DNA of 64,000 nucleotides, taken from the NCBI RefSeq assembly GCF_036245865.1, contig NZ_BTTW01000006.1, forward strand, positions 310,001-374,000, read 5' to 3'. Made by a program: the position numbers and the translations under genes. The notes under the pieces were generated by a model. That model searched no databases. It saw only the letters and a program-made list of their open reading frames with translations, and was not told where the DNA came from. The stretch is from Corallococcus caeni. GTDB taxonomy: Bacteria; Myxococcota; Myxococcia; Myxococcales; Myxococcaceae. Positions 23,453 to 31,803 of this stretch are shown here, piece by piece; the first letter of the stretch is position 1; each line of letters opens with the position of its first letter.

Positions 23453-24604
23453 ATGCGTGCACTCACCTACCAGGGTCCCTATCGCGTCCAGGTGGAGCAG
23501 AAGCCGGACCCCCGCATCGAGCACCCCCAGGATGTCGTGTTGAAGGTGACCCGCGCCGCCATCTGCGGCTCGGACCTGCACCTGTTGCACGGGCTGGTGC
23601 CGGACACGCGCGTGGGCTGCACCTTCGGCCATGAGTTCACGGGCGTGGTGGAGGAGGTGGGCAAGGAGGTCGCGCAGCTGAAGAAGGGGGACCGCGTGGT
23701 GGTGCCCTTCAACATCTCCTGCGGCACCTGCTTCTACTGCCAGCGCGGCCTCACGGGGAACTGCGAGAACAGCAACCCCGGCAGCGACGTGGCCTCCGGC
23801 GTCTACGGCTATTCACACACCACGGGCGGCTTCGACGGCGGGCAGGCGGAGTACGTGCGCGTGCCCTTCGCGGACGTGGGGCCCATGAAGATTCCGGACG
23901 ACATGGACGACGAGTCCGTCCTCTTCCTCTCCGACATCCTGCCCACCGGCTACCAGGCCGCGGAGATGGGTGAAATCAAGGGTGGCGAGACGGTGGTGGT
24001 GTTCGGCGCGGGCCCGGTGGGCCTCTTCGCGATGAAGTCCGCGTGGCTGATGGGCGCGGGCCGCGTGGTGGCGGTGGACCACGTGCCGTACCGCCTGGAG
24101 TTCGCGCGGAAGTTCGCCAACGTGGAGACGGTGAACTTCAAGGAGGTGGACGACATCGTCCTGCACCTCAAGGACATGTTCGACGGCCGCGGCCCGGACG
24201 TCTGCATCGACGCGGTGGGCATGGAGGCCGAAGGGTCGCGCGCGCACCGCGTGCTGGGCCTGGGGCTGAAGCTGGAGGCCGGCGCGCCCACCGTCATCGA
24301 GTGGTGCATCAACACCGTGCGCAAGGCCGGCAACGTCTCCATCATCGGCGTGTACGGGCCGCCGTGGAACTTCGTGCCCATTGGCACCGCGATGAACAAG
24401 GGGCTCACGCTGCGCATGAACCAGGCGAACACGCGCCGGTACATGCCGCACCTGCTGGAGCACATCCAGAAGGGCCGCATCGACGCGAAGGGCATCATCA
24501 CCCACCGCTTCCCGCTGGAGCAGGCGCCGGACGCCTACCACCTCTTCGCGCAGAAGCGCGACGGGTGCGTGAAGTGCGTGCTCATGCCGCACGGCCACGC
24601 GTGA
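23453..24604 (+). CDS. Zinc-dependent alcohol dehydrogenase (formaldehyde-dehydrogenase-like MDR)
   Basis: Medium-chain dehydrogenase of 383 aa. Catalytic zinc ligands are Cys in AAICGSDLHLLHG and His in FGHEFTGVV. The structural zinc cysteines are in CGTCFYCQRGLTGNC. The NAD site is VVVFGAGPVGLFAM. The long insertion around residues 110-125 and the DAVGMEAEG motif place it with the glutathione-independent formaldehyde or threonine-like dehydrogenase group. The ATG is preceded by GGAGGAATCC. It is followed 39 bp later by a small basic protein. Confidence 0.9.
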   Translation: MRALTYQGPYRVQVEQKPDPRIEHPQDVVLKVTRAAICGSDLHLLHGLVPDTRVGCTFGHEFTGVVEEVGKEVAQLKKGDRVVVPFNISCGTCFYCQRGLTGNCENSNPGSDVASGVYGYSHTTGGFDGGQAEYVRVPFADVGPMKIPDDMDDESVLFLSDILPTGYQAAEMGEIKGGETVVVFGAGPVGLFAMKSAWLMGAGRVVAVDHVPYRLEFARKFANVETVNFKEVDDIVLHLKDMFDGRGPDVCIDAVGMEAEGSRAHRVLGLGLKLEAGAPTVIEWCINTVRKAGNVSIIGVYGPPWNFVPIGTAMNKGLTLRMNQANTRRYMPHLLEHIQKGRIDAKGIITHRFPLEQAPDAYHLFAQKRDGCVKCVLMPHGHA

Positions 24605-24643
24605 ACGACGGACTTCATCCACATTCGGAACAGGAGGCACGCC

Positions 24644-25111
24644 ATGCCCCAGAAGACACCGCACAGACAGAGCCGCGCGAAGAACGGCGCCCCGAAGCCG
24701 CGGGCGAAGGCGAAGGCGAAGCCGGCCCGGGCCGTGGAGAAGCAGGTCCAGGCCGTGGACCTGGACCCGGCCAACCGCCCGGGCGTCCCCATGGAGACGG
24801 CGCCCAGGCCGCTGGCGGGCGCGCGCGTGCCCATCGCGCTCCAGCACGCGGACGTGCCGGTGTTCAAGCACGCGGGGCGCAAGGTGATGCCGCCGGTGTT
24901 CGGCACCGCCCAGCCTCCGAAGGGGCTGAGCGGCTTGATTCGGAAGGCCGCCTACGCGAAGCCGGACCACAAGCCCGGCCACTGGATGCTGCTGATGCTG
25001 GCGGACCGCGTGGACGTCTGGGAGCACCGGCTGCGGAGGTCCCTTCCATGGGCCGCTCCTTCCGCGGCGGTCCTCGTCGCCGGCCTGATGTGGCGCGCCC
25101 GCCGGGCGTGA
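24644..25111 (+). CDS. Small basic protein with C-terminal hydrophobic segment
   Basis: Hypothetical protein of 155 aa. The N-terminal 35 residues are rich in Lys, Arg and Ala; the middle has proline-rich stretches; a single hydrophobic helix (about 133-150) is followed by a short RARRA tail, suggesting a tail anchor. AGGAGG lies upstream of the ATG at good spacing, which supports it as a real gene. It may be co-transcribed with the dehydrogenase. I do not recognise a family. Confidence 0.65.
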   Translation: MPQKTPHRQSRAKNGAPKPRAKAKAKPARAVEKQVQAVDLDPANRPGVPMETAPRPLAGARVPIALQHADVPVFKHAGRKVMPPVFGTAQPPKGLSGLIRKAAYAKPDHKPGHWMLLMLADRVDVWEHRLRRSLPWAAPSAAVLVAGLMWRARRA

Positions 25112-25121
25112 GGCGCGGGCC

Positions 25122-25481
25122 CTACGCGTCCCGGCCGTTGTAGGGGAAGGCCTTGACGGTGGACAGGTCCAGGCCGTCCACGCAGCGCAGGTTGACGGCG
25201 AACATCGGCTTGCCGTCCGGGCCCTTGCCGGTGGCGTAGGACTCCACGCCGCAGGTGGGGCAGTGCAGGTGGTTGATGACCTTCTTGTTGAACTGGTAGG
25301 CCTTCACCACGTCCGCGCCGGAGAGGGACTTGAACTGCTCCGGCGGGACGAACGTAAGCACCGCGCCAATCTTGTGGCAGATGGAACAGTTGCAGCTCAC
25401 CACCTGCGCCAGGTCCGTGGTCGCCTCGTAGCGGACCTGTCCACAGTGGCAGCCGCCCGTATACGTCTTCATCTCCGCCAT
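25122..25481 (-). CDS. GFA family protein (CENP-V/Gfa zinc fold)
   Basis: Protein of 119 aa with the Gfa zinc-binding pattern: GGCHCGQVRYE near residue 10, CNCSICHKIG near 31 and HCPTCGVESY near 82. The family includes a glutathione-dependent formaldehyde-activating enzyme, though many members bind zinc without proven activity. ATG at 25481 follows GGAGGAAGCACC. It is convergent with the small basic protein and sits one gene away from a formaldehyde-dehydrogenase-like enzyme, which hints at aldehyde metabolism. Confidence 0.9.
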   Translation of the reverse strand: MAEMKTYTGGCHCGQVRYEATTDLAQVVSCNCSICHKIGAVLTFVPPEQFKSLSGADVVKAYQFNKKVINHLHCPTCGVESYATGKGPDGKPMFAVNLRCVDGLDLSTVKAFPYNGRDA

Positions 25482-25578
25482 GGTGCTTCCTCCGGTTGCT
25501 GCATGAGGCCCGGGCCGGAAGCGCGCTTCCGCCCACCCGGTGCGTGTAGCGCGCATCAATGAACGGAGGCGGCGGGGA

Positions 25579-25615
25579 CCGCAAGCGCGCAGGCGTCCTC
25601 CCGGCGCGCTTGCGG
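25579..25615 (-). terminator. Perfect 12-bp stem hairpin after the secreted protein gene
   Basis: CCGCAAGCGCGC pairs perfectly with GCGCGCTTGCGG across a 13-nt loop, 13 bp beyond the stop codon of the minus-strand gene ending at 25628. There is no U-run, so it may work with Rho or as a stabilising 3' structure. Confidence 0.55.
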
Positions 25616-25627
25616 CGGTGCGTCACG

Positions 25628-26380
25628 TCAGTCCGCGTACGTCGTGATGGAGATCATCCGCACGAAGCGGCGGTCCGTGCTCACCGCCGCGATGGCGAAG
25701 CCCTGCGTGTAGCCCGGCGCGCCGCACCCGCGGCAGCTCCAGCCCGTCCGGTAGAGCCGGTTGCTGTTGCGCGAAATCTGCGTGATGTAGGCCACCGCGC
25801 CCTCCACCTCGTCCACGTTGTAGCTGTAGGCGCTGAGCTGCGCGATGAGCTCCCGCACGGTGATGGGCTCGAAGATGCTGGCCTGCGGGCCGAAGGCGCC
25901 GCTGAACGCCTCGCCCAGCGTCTGCTGGTTGGCCACGCCCTGGCCGTTGGGGATGTAGCCCTCGTAGATGCGTGCGGAGGAGAACGAGCCGGTGGCGCCG
26001 AACAGCGACGCGGGCGTCTGGGGAACGGCGTTCAGGTACAGCGGGGCGCCCGTGATGGCCGCGTCGTTCACCTCGTGGAAGTCCGCGAAGTACTTCGCCG
26101 CGGTGCCCGTCATGGACTGCTGGAAGGGCGTGTCGTTGAGGCGGGTGGTGAGATAGGTGCGCTCGGCGCTGTCCACGCCATAGCCGACGTCGTTGAGGAA
26201 CGCGTCCAGCGCGGTGCGGATCTCCGAGCGGAGGATGGTCGTGCCGCCGGGGCTGCTGGCGCTCTTCGCGGCGGTGATGCTCGCCTCGAAGGCGGGGATG
26301 CTGGTGGTGGAGTCGGCGAACGCCGGAGCGGAGAGCAGCACCAGCGCGCCCAGGAGGGACTTCATCGACAGGGTCTTCAT
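25628..26380 (-). CDS. Secreted protein of unknown function
   Basis: Protein of 250 aa with an N-terminal signal peptide (SLLGALVLLSAPAFA, cleavage near residue 20). ATG at 26380 has GAAGAGG about 6 nt upstream; ATG at 26395 is an alternative. The body is Ala/Ser/Thr-rich with RTYLTTRLNDTPFQQSMTG and a late pair of cysteines in SCRGCGAPG. I do not recognise a domain. It lies alone between the GFA gene and the MFS gene and ends in a strong hairpin. Confidence 0.7.
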   Translation of the reverse strand: MKTLSMKSLLGALVLLSAPAFADSTTSIPAFEASITAAKSASSPGGTTILRSEIRTALDAFLNDVGYGVDSAERTYLTTRLNDTPFQQSMTGTAAKYFADFHEVNDAAITGAPLYLNAVPQTPASLFGATGSFSSARIYEGYIPNGQGVANQQTLGEAFSGAFGPQASIFEPITVRELIAQLSAYSYNVDEVEGAVAYITQISRNSNRLYRTGWSCRGCGAPGYTQGFAIAAVSTDRRFVRMISITTYAD

Positions 26381-26548
26381 GGGGAACCTCTTCATTCGCG
26401 GCCCGCGGGACGGGCGCGCGGTCAGGGGGGAACGTCGAGCGACGCGGTGGCGAGTACCACGCGCCCCTGACACGGCCCCCGTGAGGTTCCGGTGACACGC
26501 GAGCCCGTGACACGCCCGTGATGGAGCGTGTCGCGAGCCTGGAAACTT

Positions 26549-27802
26549 TCACGATGATGCGGGCCCCGCGACGGTGGGCGCGGGCGCATGGCGGCGCAGG
26601 GGCGCGAGCAGCGCGAGGAACGCGGCGGACAGCGCGACGCCCAGCAGGAACACGTTCGCGTAGCCCAGGTTGCCGTACCTTGGATCCGCGAGCATCCCGG
26701 CCAGCGGCCCCGCGGGCGCCTTGCCCGCGACCTCCACGCTGGCCAGCAGCGTGAAGTGCGTGGCGCCGATGCGCCGGTCCGTGCGCGACATCATGAAGGC
26801 GAACATCACCGTGGTGAGCGCGCCGCCGAAGAACTCCTCGGTGAGCGTGACGCCCAGCACGCCCGCGTCGCTGACGCCCGCGCGCGTGAGCAGCCACCGC
26901 CCCGCGAGCGGCAACAGCCGCAGCGCGCCGGTGAGGGCCACCGCCCGGAGCAGCGGCAGACGCGCGGCGAGGACTCCGCCGCACGTGGACCCCAGGAGCG
27001 ACGCGGCGGTGCCCCACGTGCCCACCCACAGGCCAATCTGCGCCGGCGTGTAGCCCGCGTCCACGAGGAAGGGCTTGTAGAGGACGTCGGACATCGTCTC
27101 GCCCAGCTTGTACGTGCCGATGAAGAGCAGCAGCCACCCGGTGCCCGGCACGGTGAGCGCGGTCCGGATGCGCGCCCAGAGCGCGGGCCAGTCCAGCTTC
27201 GGTGACTCGTGGCCTTCGGCCTCGCGCGGCGGGGGTTCGCGCACGAAGAGGACGACGGTGAAGACGGCCAGGCACAGCGCCGCCATGGCGAGGAACAGCC
27301 CGGACCAGCCGATGCGCGAGCTGGCCCACACCAGCAGCCCGCCGCCGGTGAGCATGCCCAGCTTGTAGCCCACGACCTGCGCGGTGTTGCCCGGGCCCAG
27401 CTCATCCGGACGCAGGAGGTCCACCGCGAAGCCGTCCACCGCGATGTCCTGCGTCGCGGCGAAGAGGTTCATCACGAAGATGAGGCCCAAGAGGAGCGGC
27501 ATCGAGTCCCGGTCCGCCGCGAACGCGGCCCCTGCGCACGCGAGCGCCAGGCCCGCCTGCATGGGCAATATCCACGAACGCCTGCGCCCCACGCGCGCGG
27601 AGCCGTAGCGGTCCACCAGCGGGGCCCACAGGGCCTTGAGCATCCACGGCAGGGACAGCGCGCCCGCGAACCCCAGCGCGGCCAGCGACACGCCGCGCGA
27701 GCGCAGGTAGACGGGCAGCGCCGTCACCTGGAAGCCGAAGGGCAGCCCCTGCACGAAGTACAGCGCGCACAACAGCCACAGCCGGGACGAGACGCGTCGC
27801 AT
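26549..27802 (-). CDS. AmpG-like MFS transporter
   Basis: Inner-membrane permease of 417 aa with about 12 hydrophobic helices. The N-terminal LYFVQGLPFGFQVTALPVYLRS, the PLVDRYG loop and the DIAVDGFAVDLL segment match the AmpG/muropeptide-permease and acetyl-CoA-transporter-like branch. Enterobacterial AmpG imports anhydromuropeptides for cell-wall recycling; the substrate here is unproven. ATG at 27802 discards an upstream open frame with no membrane character. It is divergent from the SIMPL gene by 85 bp. Confidence 0.85.
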   Translation of the reverse strand: MRRVSSRLWLLCALYFVQGLPFGFQVTALPVYLRSRGVSLAALGFAGALSLPWMLKALWAPLVDRYGSARVGRRRSWILPMQAGLALACAGAAFAADRDSMPLLLGLIFVMNLFAATQDIAVDGFAVDLLRPDELGPGNTAQVVGYKLGMLTGGGLLVWASSRIGWSGLFLAMAALCLAVFTVVLFVREPPPREAEGHESPKLDWPALWARIRTALTVPGTGWLLLFIGTYKLGETMSDVLYKPFLVDAGYTPAQIGLWVGTWGTAASLLGSTCGGVLAARLPLLRAVALTGALRLLPLAGRWLLTRAGVSDAGVLGVTLTEEFFGGALTTVMFAFMMSRTDRRIGATHFTLLASVEVAGKAPAGPLAGMLADPRYGNLGYANVFLLGVALSAAFLALLAPLRRHAPAPTVAGPASS

Positions 27803-27887
27803 GGTCGTGGCGCGAGCATAGGCACGCCCTCCGCCCTGCGTCGTGGGCCTATACTCGCCCTTCCAGTCACCACCCCCAGGGAGGCGC

Positions 27888-28589
27888 ATGTCCGAGCGAG
27901 CCGCAGCCGAGTCGGGACTCATCGTCGTGGAGCTGTCCGCCGAGCACGAACTGGAGGCGGACCACGTGGACGCCGTGGTGGAGGTGAAGGCCTCCGAGTT
28001 CTTCACCGGCAACGCGGCCTTCACCAACGCGCGCGAGGTGGCCTCGCTGGTGAGCAAGATGGAGGAGCTGGGCGTGCCGGCCTCGGCCTTCAGCCTCCAG
28101 GCGGTGCAGGCGGAGACGTCGGAGGGGCTGCTCTCGCGCTCTTCGTCCGCGCGCTACACGGTGCGCATCCGCCTGGTGGAGATGGGACGGGTGGGGGACG
28201 TGCTCGCGGCCATCTCCGGTCTGAAGCAGGCGACGCTGCGCGAGCTGCGGTGGGGCTACACGCACGAACTGGAGGCCCGGCAGGACTGGCTGGAGGCGCT
28301 GGCCCGCGAGTCGGTGAAGAAGGCGCGCCGCGTGGCGGCCGGGCTGGGCGTGGCGCTGGACGGACTGCACCGCTTCTCCGAGCGCACCTGGGAGTCGCAG
28401 ACGCGCGTCTTCGGGGTCCGGGCTGGCGGCTACGGCGGGGACGAGGACATGCGACCCATGGCCTCCACGGTCAGCTCCTACAGCGCGGCCCGCTCCTCCG
28501 CGGCCATGGGCTTCACCGTGTCCCACCGCAAGAAGGTGCAGGTGATGGCCACGGCGGAGTTCCGCACGCACCCGGCCCCCGGGGCCTGA
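27888..28589 (+). CDS. SIMPL domain protein (DUF541)
   Basis: Protein of 233 aa with the SIMPL layout: an N-terminal beta strand set (VVEVKASEFFTGNAAFTNAREVA), YTVRIRLVEM in the middle, and the ending FTVSHRKKVQVMATAEFR. Unlike most SIMPL proteins it has no signal peptide, so it may act in the cytoplasm. ATG at 27888 follows GGGAGGCGC. Its 3' end is convergent with the aminotransferase, 10 bp apart. Confidence 0.82.
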   Translation: MSERAAAESGLIVVELSAEHELEADHVDAVVEVKASEFFTGNAAFTNAREVASLVSKMEELGVPASAFSLQAVQAETSEGLLSRSSSARYTVRIRLVEMGRVGDVLAAISGLKQATLRELRWGYTHELEARQDWLEALARESVKKARRVAAGLGVALDGLHRFSERTWESQTRVFGVRAGGYGGDEDMRPMASTVSSYSAARSSAAMGFTVSHRKKVQVMATAEFRTHPAPGA

Positions 28590-28599
28590 GGCCCCGGCT

Positions 28600-29871
28600 T
28601 CAAGGCGTGTGCTTGAGCACGAGCGCCTCCAGCCGCTGGAGCGCCTTGTCCAGCGTCTCCCACGACGGGCCGAAGGACAGGCGCACGTAGCTGCGGAAGC
28701 GGCTGGCCCGCGCGCGGCGCTTGCCGGGGTTCACGTCGAAGAACTCCCCGGGCACGGTGATGACCTTGTGCTCCAGCGCGGCGCGGAAGAAGGCCATGCC
28801 GTCGTTGAGCGGCGCGGGCAGGCCGGACAGGTTGCCCCAGACGTAGAACGTCCCGTCCGGCGCCCGGTCCGTGCGGATGCCCAGCCGCTCCAGCCGCGAG
28901 TGGAACCTGTCCCGCTTCTCCCGGAACGTGTGGTGGATGGCGCGCGTCTCCGCCACCACCGTGTCCTCCTGGAGCAGCGGAATGGCCGCGCGCTGCAGGG
29001 GCCGGCTGCCGCCGCCGTCCAGGAAGCTGCCCGCGCTGGAGACCGTGTCGATGACCTGCTTGGGCCCCACCGTCCACGTCATGCGCCAGCCCGGGTAGCG
29101 CCAGTTCTTGGTGAGCCCGTCGAAGAGCACCACCGGGTCGCGGTTCACGTCCTCCACGTATCGGGCGGCGCTCTCCACCGGCAGCACGCCCGGGCGGCCC
29201 GTCCAGATGTAGTGCGAATAGAACTCGTCGATGAGCAGCGTGCACTCCAGCTCGCGCGCCACACCCACCCACCGCGCCAGCTCCTCCCCCTGCACCAGCT
29301 TGCCGGTGGGGTTGCACGGGTTGGAGAAGAGCAGCGCGGACAGCCCGCGCCCCTGAATCTCCCGGCGCAGGTCGTCGTGCGTGAAGGCGTAGCCGCGCTC
29401 GCCCTCCAGCAGGATGGGGATGGCGGTGAACGCCTTGAAGACGTCCAGCAGCTCCTCGTACGCGGTGTAGTCCGGCAGGAAGTGGCCCAGGTTCACCTGC
29501 CCCAGGCTGGCCGCGGCGCGGGTGAGGGCCGCCCTGCCGCCGCCGGACAGGCAGACGTTCTCCGCGCTGTACTGGCTGGACATCCCCTTGCGGTAGAGCC
29601 GGTTGTAGAGCCCCGCGATGGCCTCCCGCACCTCCCAGAGGCCCGCGACAGGGGCGTACTCCTGGTCCGCCATGTCCACCGTCACCGCGTTCACGCGCGG
29701 CGGGGCACCGGGCAAGTCTCCCGTCTCCGGCTGACCCTGGCCCAGGTTGCACCAGTCCGGGTCGCCGGGACGGTAGCCGCGGCGCGTGGCCTCGGCGGTG
29801 ACGAAGATGACGCCCGTGCGGGGCACGGTGCGAAACGCATGCAGGGGGATGCTGTCGCTCACGACGCCCAC
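28600..29871 (-). CDS. Class I/II PLP-dependent aminotransferase
   Basis: Enzyme of 423 aa of the aspartate aminotransferase fold. Seen: SNPCNPTGK with the conserved Asn, IDEFYSHYIW with the Asp/Tyr that contact PLP, FDGLTKNWRYPGWRM with the Schiff-base Lys, and the substrate Arg in SYVRLSFG. The N-terminal 40 residues are longer than in minimal members. The substrate cannot be read from sequence. It is separated from dps by 30 bp but on the same strand, so transcription from dps could continue into it. Confidence 0.9.
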   Translation of the reverse strand: MGVVSDSIPLHAFRTVPRTGVIFVTAEATRRGYRPGDPDWCNLGQGQPETGDLPGAPPRVNAVTVDMADQEYAPVAGLWEVREAIAGLYNRLYRKGMSSQYSAENVCLSGGGRAALTRAAASLGQVNLGHFLPDYTAYEELLDVFKAFTAIPILLEGERGYAFTHDDLRREIQGRGLSALLFSNPCNPTGKLVQGEELARWVGVARELECTLLIDEFYSHYIWTGRPGVLPVESAARYVEDVNRDPVVLFDGLTKNWRYPGWRMTWTVGPKQVIDTVSSAGSFLDGGGSRPLQRAAIPLLQEDTVVAETRAIHHTFREKRDRFHSRLERLGIRTDRAPDGTFYVWGNLSGLPAPLNDGMAFFRAALEHKVITVPGEFFDVNPGKRRARASRFRSYVRLSFGPSWETLDKALQRLEALVLKHTP

Positions 29872-29901
29872 GCTAGCGCGCCCCCTGCTTCGGCGCAGCC
29901 C

Positions 29902-30384
29902 CTAGCCTTCCAGGGAGGCCCTGAGGAACCAGGCGTGCTTCTCGAACTCGGTGATGATGCCCGTGAAGAGGTCCACCGTGTCGGTGTCCTTGAGGCCCTC
30001 CACCGCAGAGCGGCTCTCGCGCAGGCCGGTGAGGTACACCTCGATGCGCTCGGCCAGCAGCTTCACGTGCTCCAGGTCGCGCGAGGTCTCCTGCGGGTAC
30101 TCCGGCAGGCGGCTGTTCTTGCCCACGTGGCGGCTGGTGCCGTACGCCCGCCCGCCCAGCGTCACCGCGCGCTCCGCGATGGAGTCGTTGTGGTTGGCCA
30201 GGCTCACCGCGAAGGTTTCGAACAGCGGGTGCAGCGCGGCGAACTGCGGGCCCTTGATGTTCCAGTGGGCCACCTTGATCTGCGAGTGCAGGTCCAACCC
30301 ATCCGCGAGCCGCTCGTTGAGGGTGGCGGCGATGGCGGTGCGGGACTGCTCGGAGAGGGGGCTGGGGCTCTTGTAGAGGGCCAT
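29902..30384 (-). CDS. dps: Dps-family DNA-binding ferritin
   Basis: Protein of 160 aa forming a Dps-type dodecameric ferritin that stores iron with H2O2 and protects DNA. Ferroxidase residues are visible in KVAHWNIKGPQF (His) and in the helix ETFAVSLANHNDSIAERAVTLGG (Asp/Glu). The FEKHAWFLRASLEG ending is typical. ATG at 30384 is used; a GTG three codons upstream sits too near the AGGA. It lies 97 bp behind ahpD, from which it is separated by a strong terminator, so it probably has its own promoter while sharing the oxidative-stress theme. Confidence 0.93.
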   Translation of the reverse strand: MALYKSPSPLSEQSRTAIAATLNERLADGLDLHSQIKVAHWNIKGPQFAALHPLFETFAVSLANHNDSIAERAVTLGGRAYGTSRHVGKNSRLPEYPQETSRDLEHVKLLAERIEVYLTGLRESRSAVEGLKDTDTVDLFTGIITEFEKHAWFLRASLEG

Positions 30385-30420
30385 GACGAACACGTTCCTT
30401 TCGGGTGAGAGGAAAAGACA

Positions 30421-30451
30421 GCGCCCCCCGGTGTCATCCACCGGAGGGCGC
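30421..30451 (-). terminator. Rho-independent-like terminator between ahpD and dps
   Basis: GCGCCCCCCGGTG pairs with CACCGGAGGGCGC with one mismatch and a 5-nt loop. Reading on the minus strand it is followed by a T-rich stretch (TGTCTTTTCC). It lies 30 bp after the ahpD stop and 37 bp before the dps start. Confidence 0.75.
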
Positions 30452-30481
30452 AATCACAGCTCAGAGATAACGACGAGGGGA

Positions 30482-31009
30482 CTAGGACTCCAGCCCCACC
30501 GCCGCCGCGTGGATGACGCTCGCGATGCGGACCGCATCGTGCACGTGGTCCTCGCTCAGGCCGCCTTCCAGCACGACCTTCTCATGCGACTGGATGCACA
30601 TCTCGCAGCCGTTGATGGCGCTGACCGCGAGGCAGACCAGCTCGAAGTCCACCTTGTTGGTCAGCACCTGGGCCAGCCGGTTCATCCGCAGACCGGCGCG
30701 CTTGGTCGCGTACGACTCCTTCCCGACCATGTGACGGAACCGGTAGAAGACGTTGTTCATCGCCATCAGCGAGGCCGCCGCGCGGGCGTCCTCGATGACC
30801 GGCGTGGCCTTGTCGCCCAGGGCCTGCTTCGCCTCGTTGAGGATGGCTTCCTTCAGCCGCTCGTTCCGGGCGGCGAAGGCGCAAGCCACGGCCGTCCCCC
30901 AGCGCTGCTCGGGGGTGAGGCTTCCTCCCTCCAGGACGGCGGAGAGGTTGAGGCGGGTGTCCTTGTGGGCGTCCGCGAGTTCGCTGCGGACGACTTCGAG
31001 CGAAGCCAT
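30482..31009 (-). CDS. ahpD: Alkylhydroperoxidase AhpD
   Basis: Protein of 175 aa of the carboxymuconolactone decarboxylase/AhpD fold. The catalytic NGCEMCIQSHE contains the redox CxxC with the following His, and Glu precedes it in the helix. In mycobacteria AhpD reduces AhpC using lipoamide and a dehydrogenase; the same pairing is likely here because ahpC lies 6 bp upstream and has the matching C-terminal cysteine arrangement. The gene ends in a strong terminator. Confidence 0.94.
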   Translation of the reverse strand: MASLEVVRSELADAHKDTRLNLSAVLEGGSLTPEQRWGTAVACAFAARNERLKEAILNEAKQALGDKATPVIEDARAAASLMAMNNVFYRFRHMVGKESYATKRAGLRMNRLAQVLTNKVDFELVCLAVSAINGCEMCIQSHEKVVLEGGLSEDHVHDAVRIASVIHAAAVGLES

Positions 31010-31015
31010 GGTGCC

Positions 31016-31570
31016 TTACCCCGCCTTCTGCAGCTTGGAGGTGAGGGTCTCCTCACCCTTCTGCCAGTTGCACGGGCACAGCTCGTCGGTCTGGAGCGCG
31101 TCCAGCGTGCGGACGGTCTCCTTGACGTTGCGGCCCACGGACAGGTCGTTCACGGACACGTGGCGGATGATGCCCTCGGGGTCCGCGATGAACGTGGCGC
31201 GCAGGGCCACGCCCTCTTCCTTGTGCAGGATGCCCAGCGCGCTGGACAGCTCGCGCTTGATGTCCGCCAGCATGGGGAAGGGCAGGTTCTTCAGGTCCGG
31301 GTGGTGCGTGCGCCACGCGTGGTGCACGAACTCGCTGTCGGTGGACAGACCCAGCACCTGCGCGTCGCGGTCCTGGAAGTCCTTGTTGTGCTTGCCGAAC
31401 TCCGCGATCTCCGTCGGGCAGATGAACGTGAAGTCCTTCGGCCACGCGAACAGGACGGTCCACTTGCCCTTGTACGTGTCGTTGGAGATGTCCTGGAACT
31501 CCTTGTTCTTCTCCAGGCTCACGGTGCCCTTCAGCTTGAAGTTCGGAAGCTTGTCGCCAACGGTCAGCAT
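31016..31570 (-). CDS. ahpC: Alkyl hydroperoxide reductase AhpC (peroxiredoxin)
   Basis: Two-cysteine peroxiredoxin of 184 aa that reduces H2O2, organic peroxides and peroxynitrite. The peroxidatic Cys is in DFTFICPTE and the C-terminal DELCPCNWQKGEETL carries the resolving cysteines as in the AhpC/AhpD systems. ATG at 31570 follows CGAAGGAGT. A sigma-54 type promoter lies about 75-90 bp upstream and the divergent gene codes for a sigma-54 activator. This suggests AhpC-AhpD expression is induced through that activator. Confidence 0.95.
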   Translation of the reverse strand: MLTVGDKLPNFKLKGTVSLEKNKEFQDISNDTYKGKWTVLFAWPKDFTFICPTEIAEFGKHNKDFQDRDAQVLGLSTDSEFVHHAWRTHHPDLKNLPFPMLADIKRELSSALGILHKEEGVALRATFIADPEGIIRHVSVNDLSVGRNVKETVRTLDALQTDELCPCNWQKGEETLTSKLQKAG

Positions 31571-31644
31571 GGGATTCGACTCCTTCGGGGATGGGGGGCG
31601 GGCCACCGTGGTCCACCCCAGAGGTTGTGAGTTGCTACCGGTAA

Positions 31645-31660
31645 AGCATCCACCGTGCCA
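31645..31660 (-). promoter_or_regulatory. Sigma-54 (-24/-12) promoter for ahpC-ahpD
   Basis: Minus-strand TGGCACGGTGGATGCT fits the consensus TGGCACG-N4-TTGCA with the invariant GG and GC 10 bp apart. A transcription start near 31634 gives a leader of about 64 nt before ahpC. It sits between ahpC and a sigma-54 activator gene, the expected place. It is also flanked by AAGCAT/ATGCTT arms. Confidence 0.82.
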
Positions 31661-31674
31661 ATGCTTCAATTGCC

Positions 31675-31710
31675 CTGATGTCAGGGGGTTACGTCTTCCC
31701 CGGACATCAG
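31675..31710. promoter_or_regulatory. Putative upstream activator site (CTGATGTC...GACATCAG)
   Basis: Perfect 8-bp inverted boxes CTGATGTC (31675-31682) and GACATCAG (31703-31710), 28 bp start to start, lie just upstream of the -24 element. The first is also the core of CCCTGA-TG-TCAGGG. A second inverted pair, CGAAAT (31746) and ATTTCG (31774), has the same 28-bp offset. These are candidate sites for the divergent Fis-type activator. Confidence 0.55.
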
Positions 31711-31803
31711 CACCGGCGGGGCGGTGGCGCTGGGACGGTGAATAACGAAATCCCGGTGCCTTTCGCCACTGCAATTTCGGTGGGCCGCTATTATCGCTAA
31801 CAC

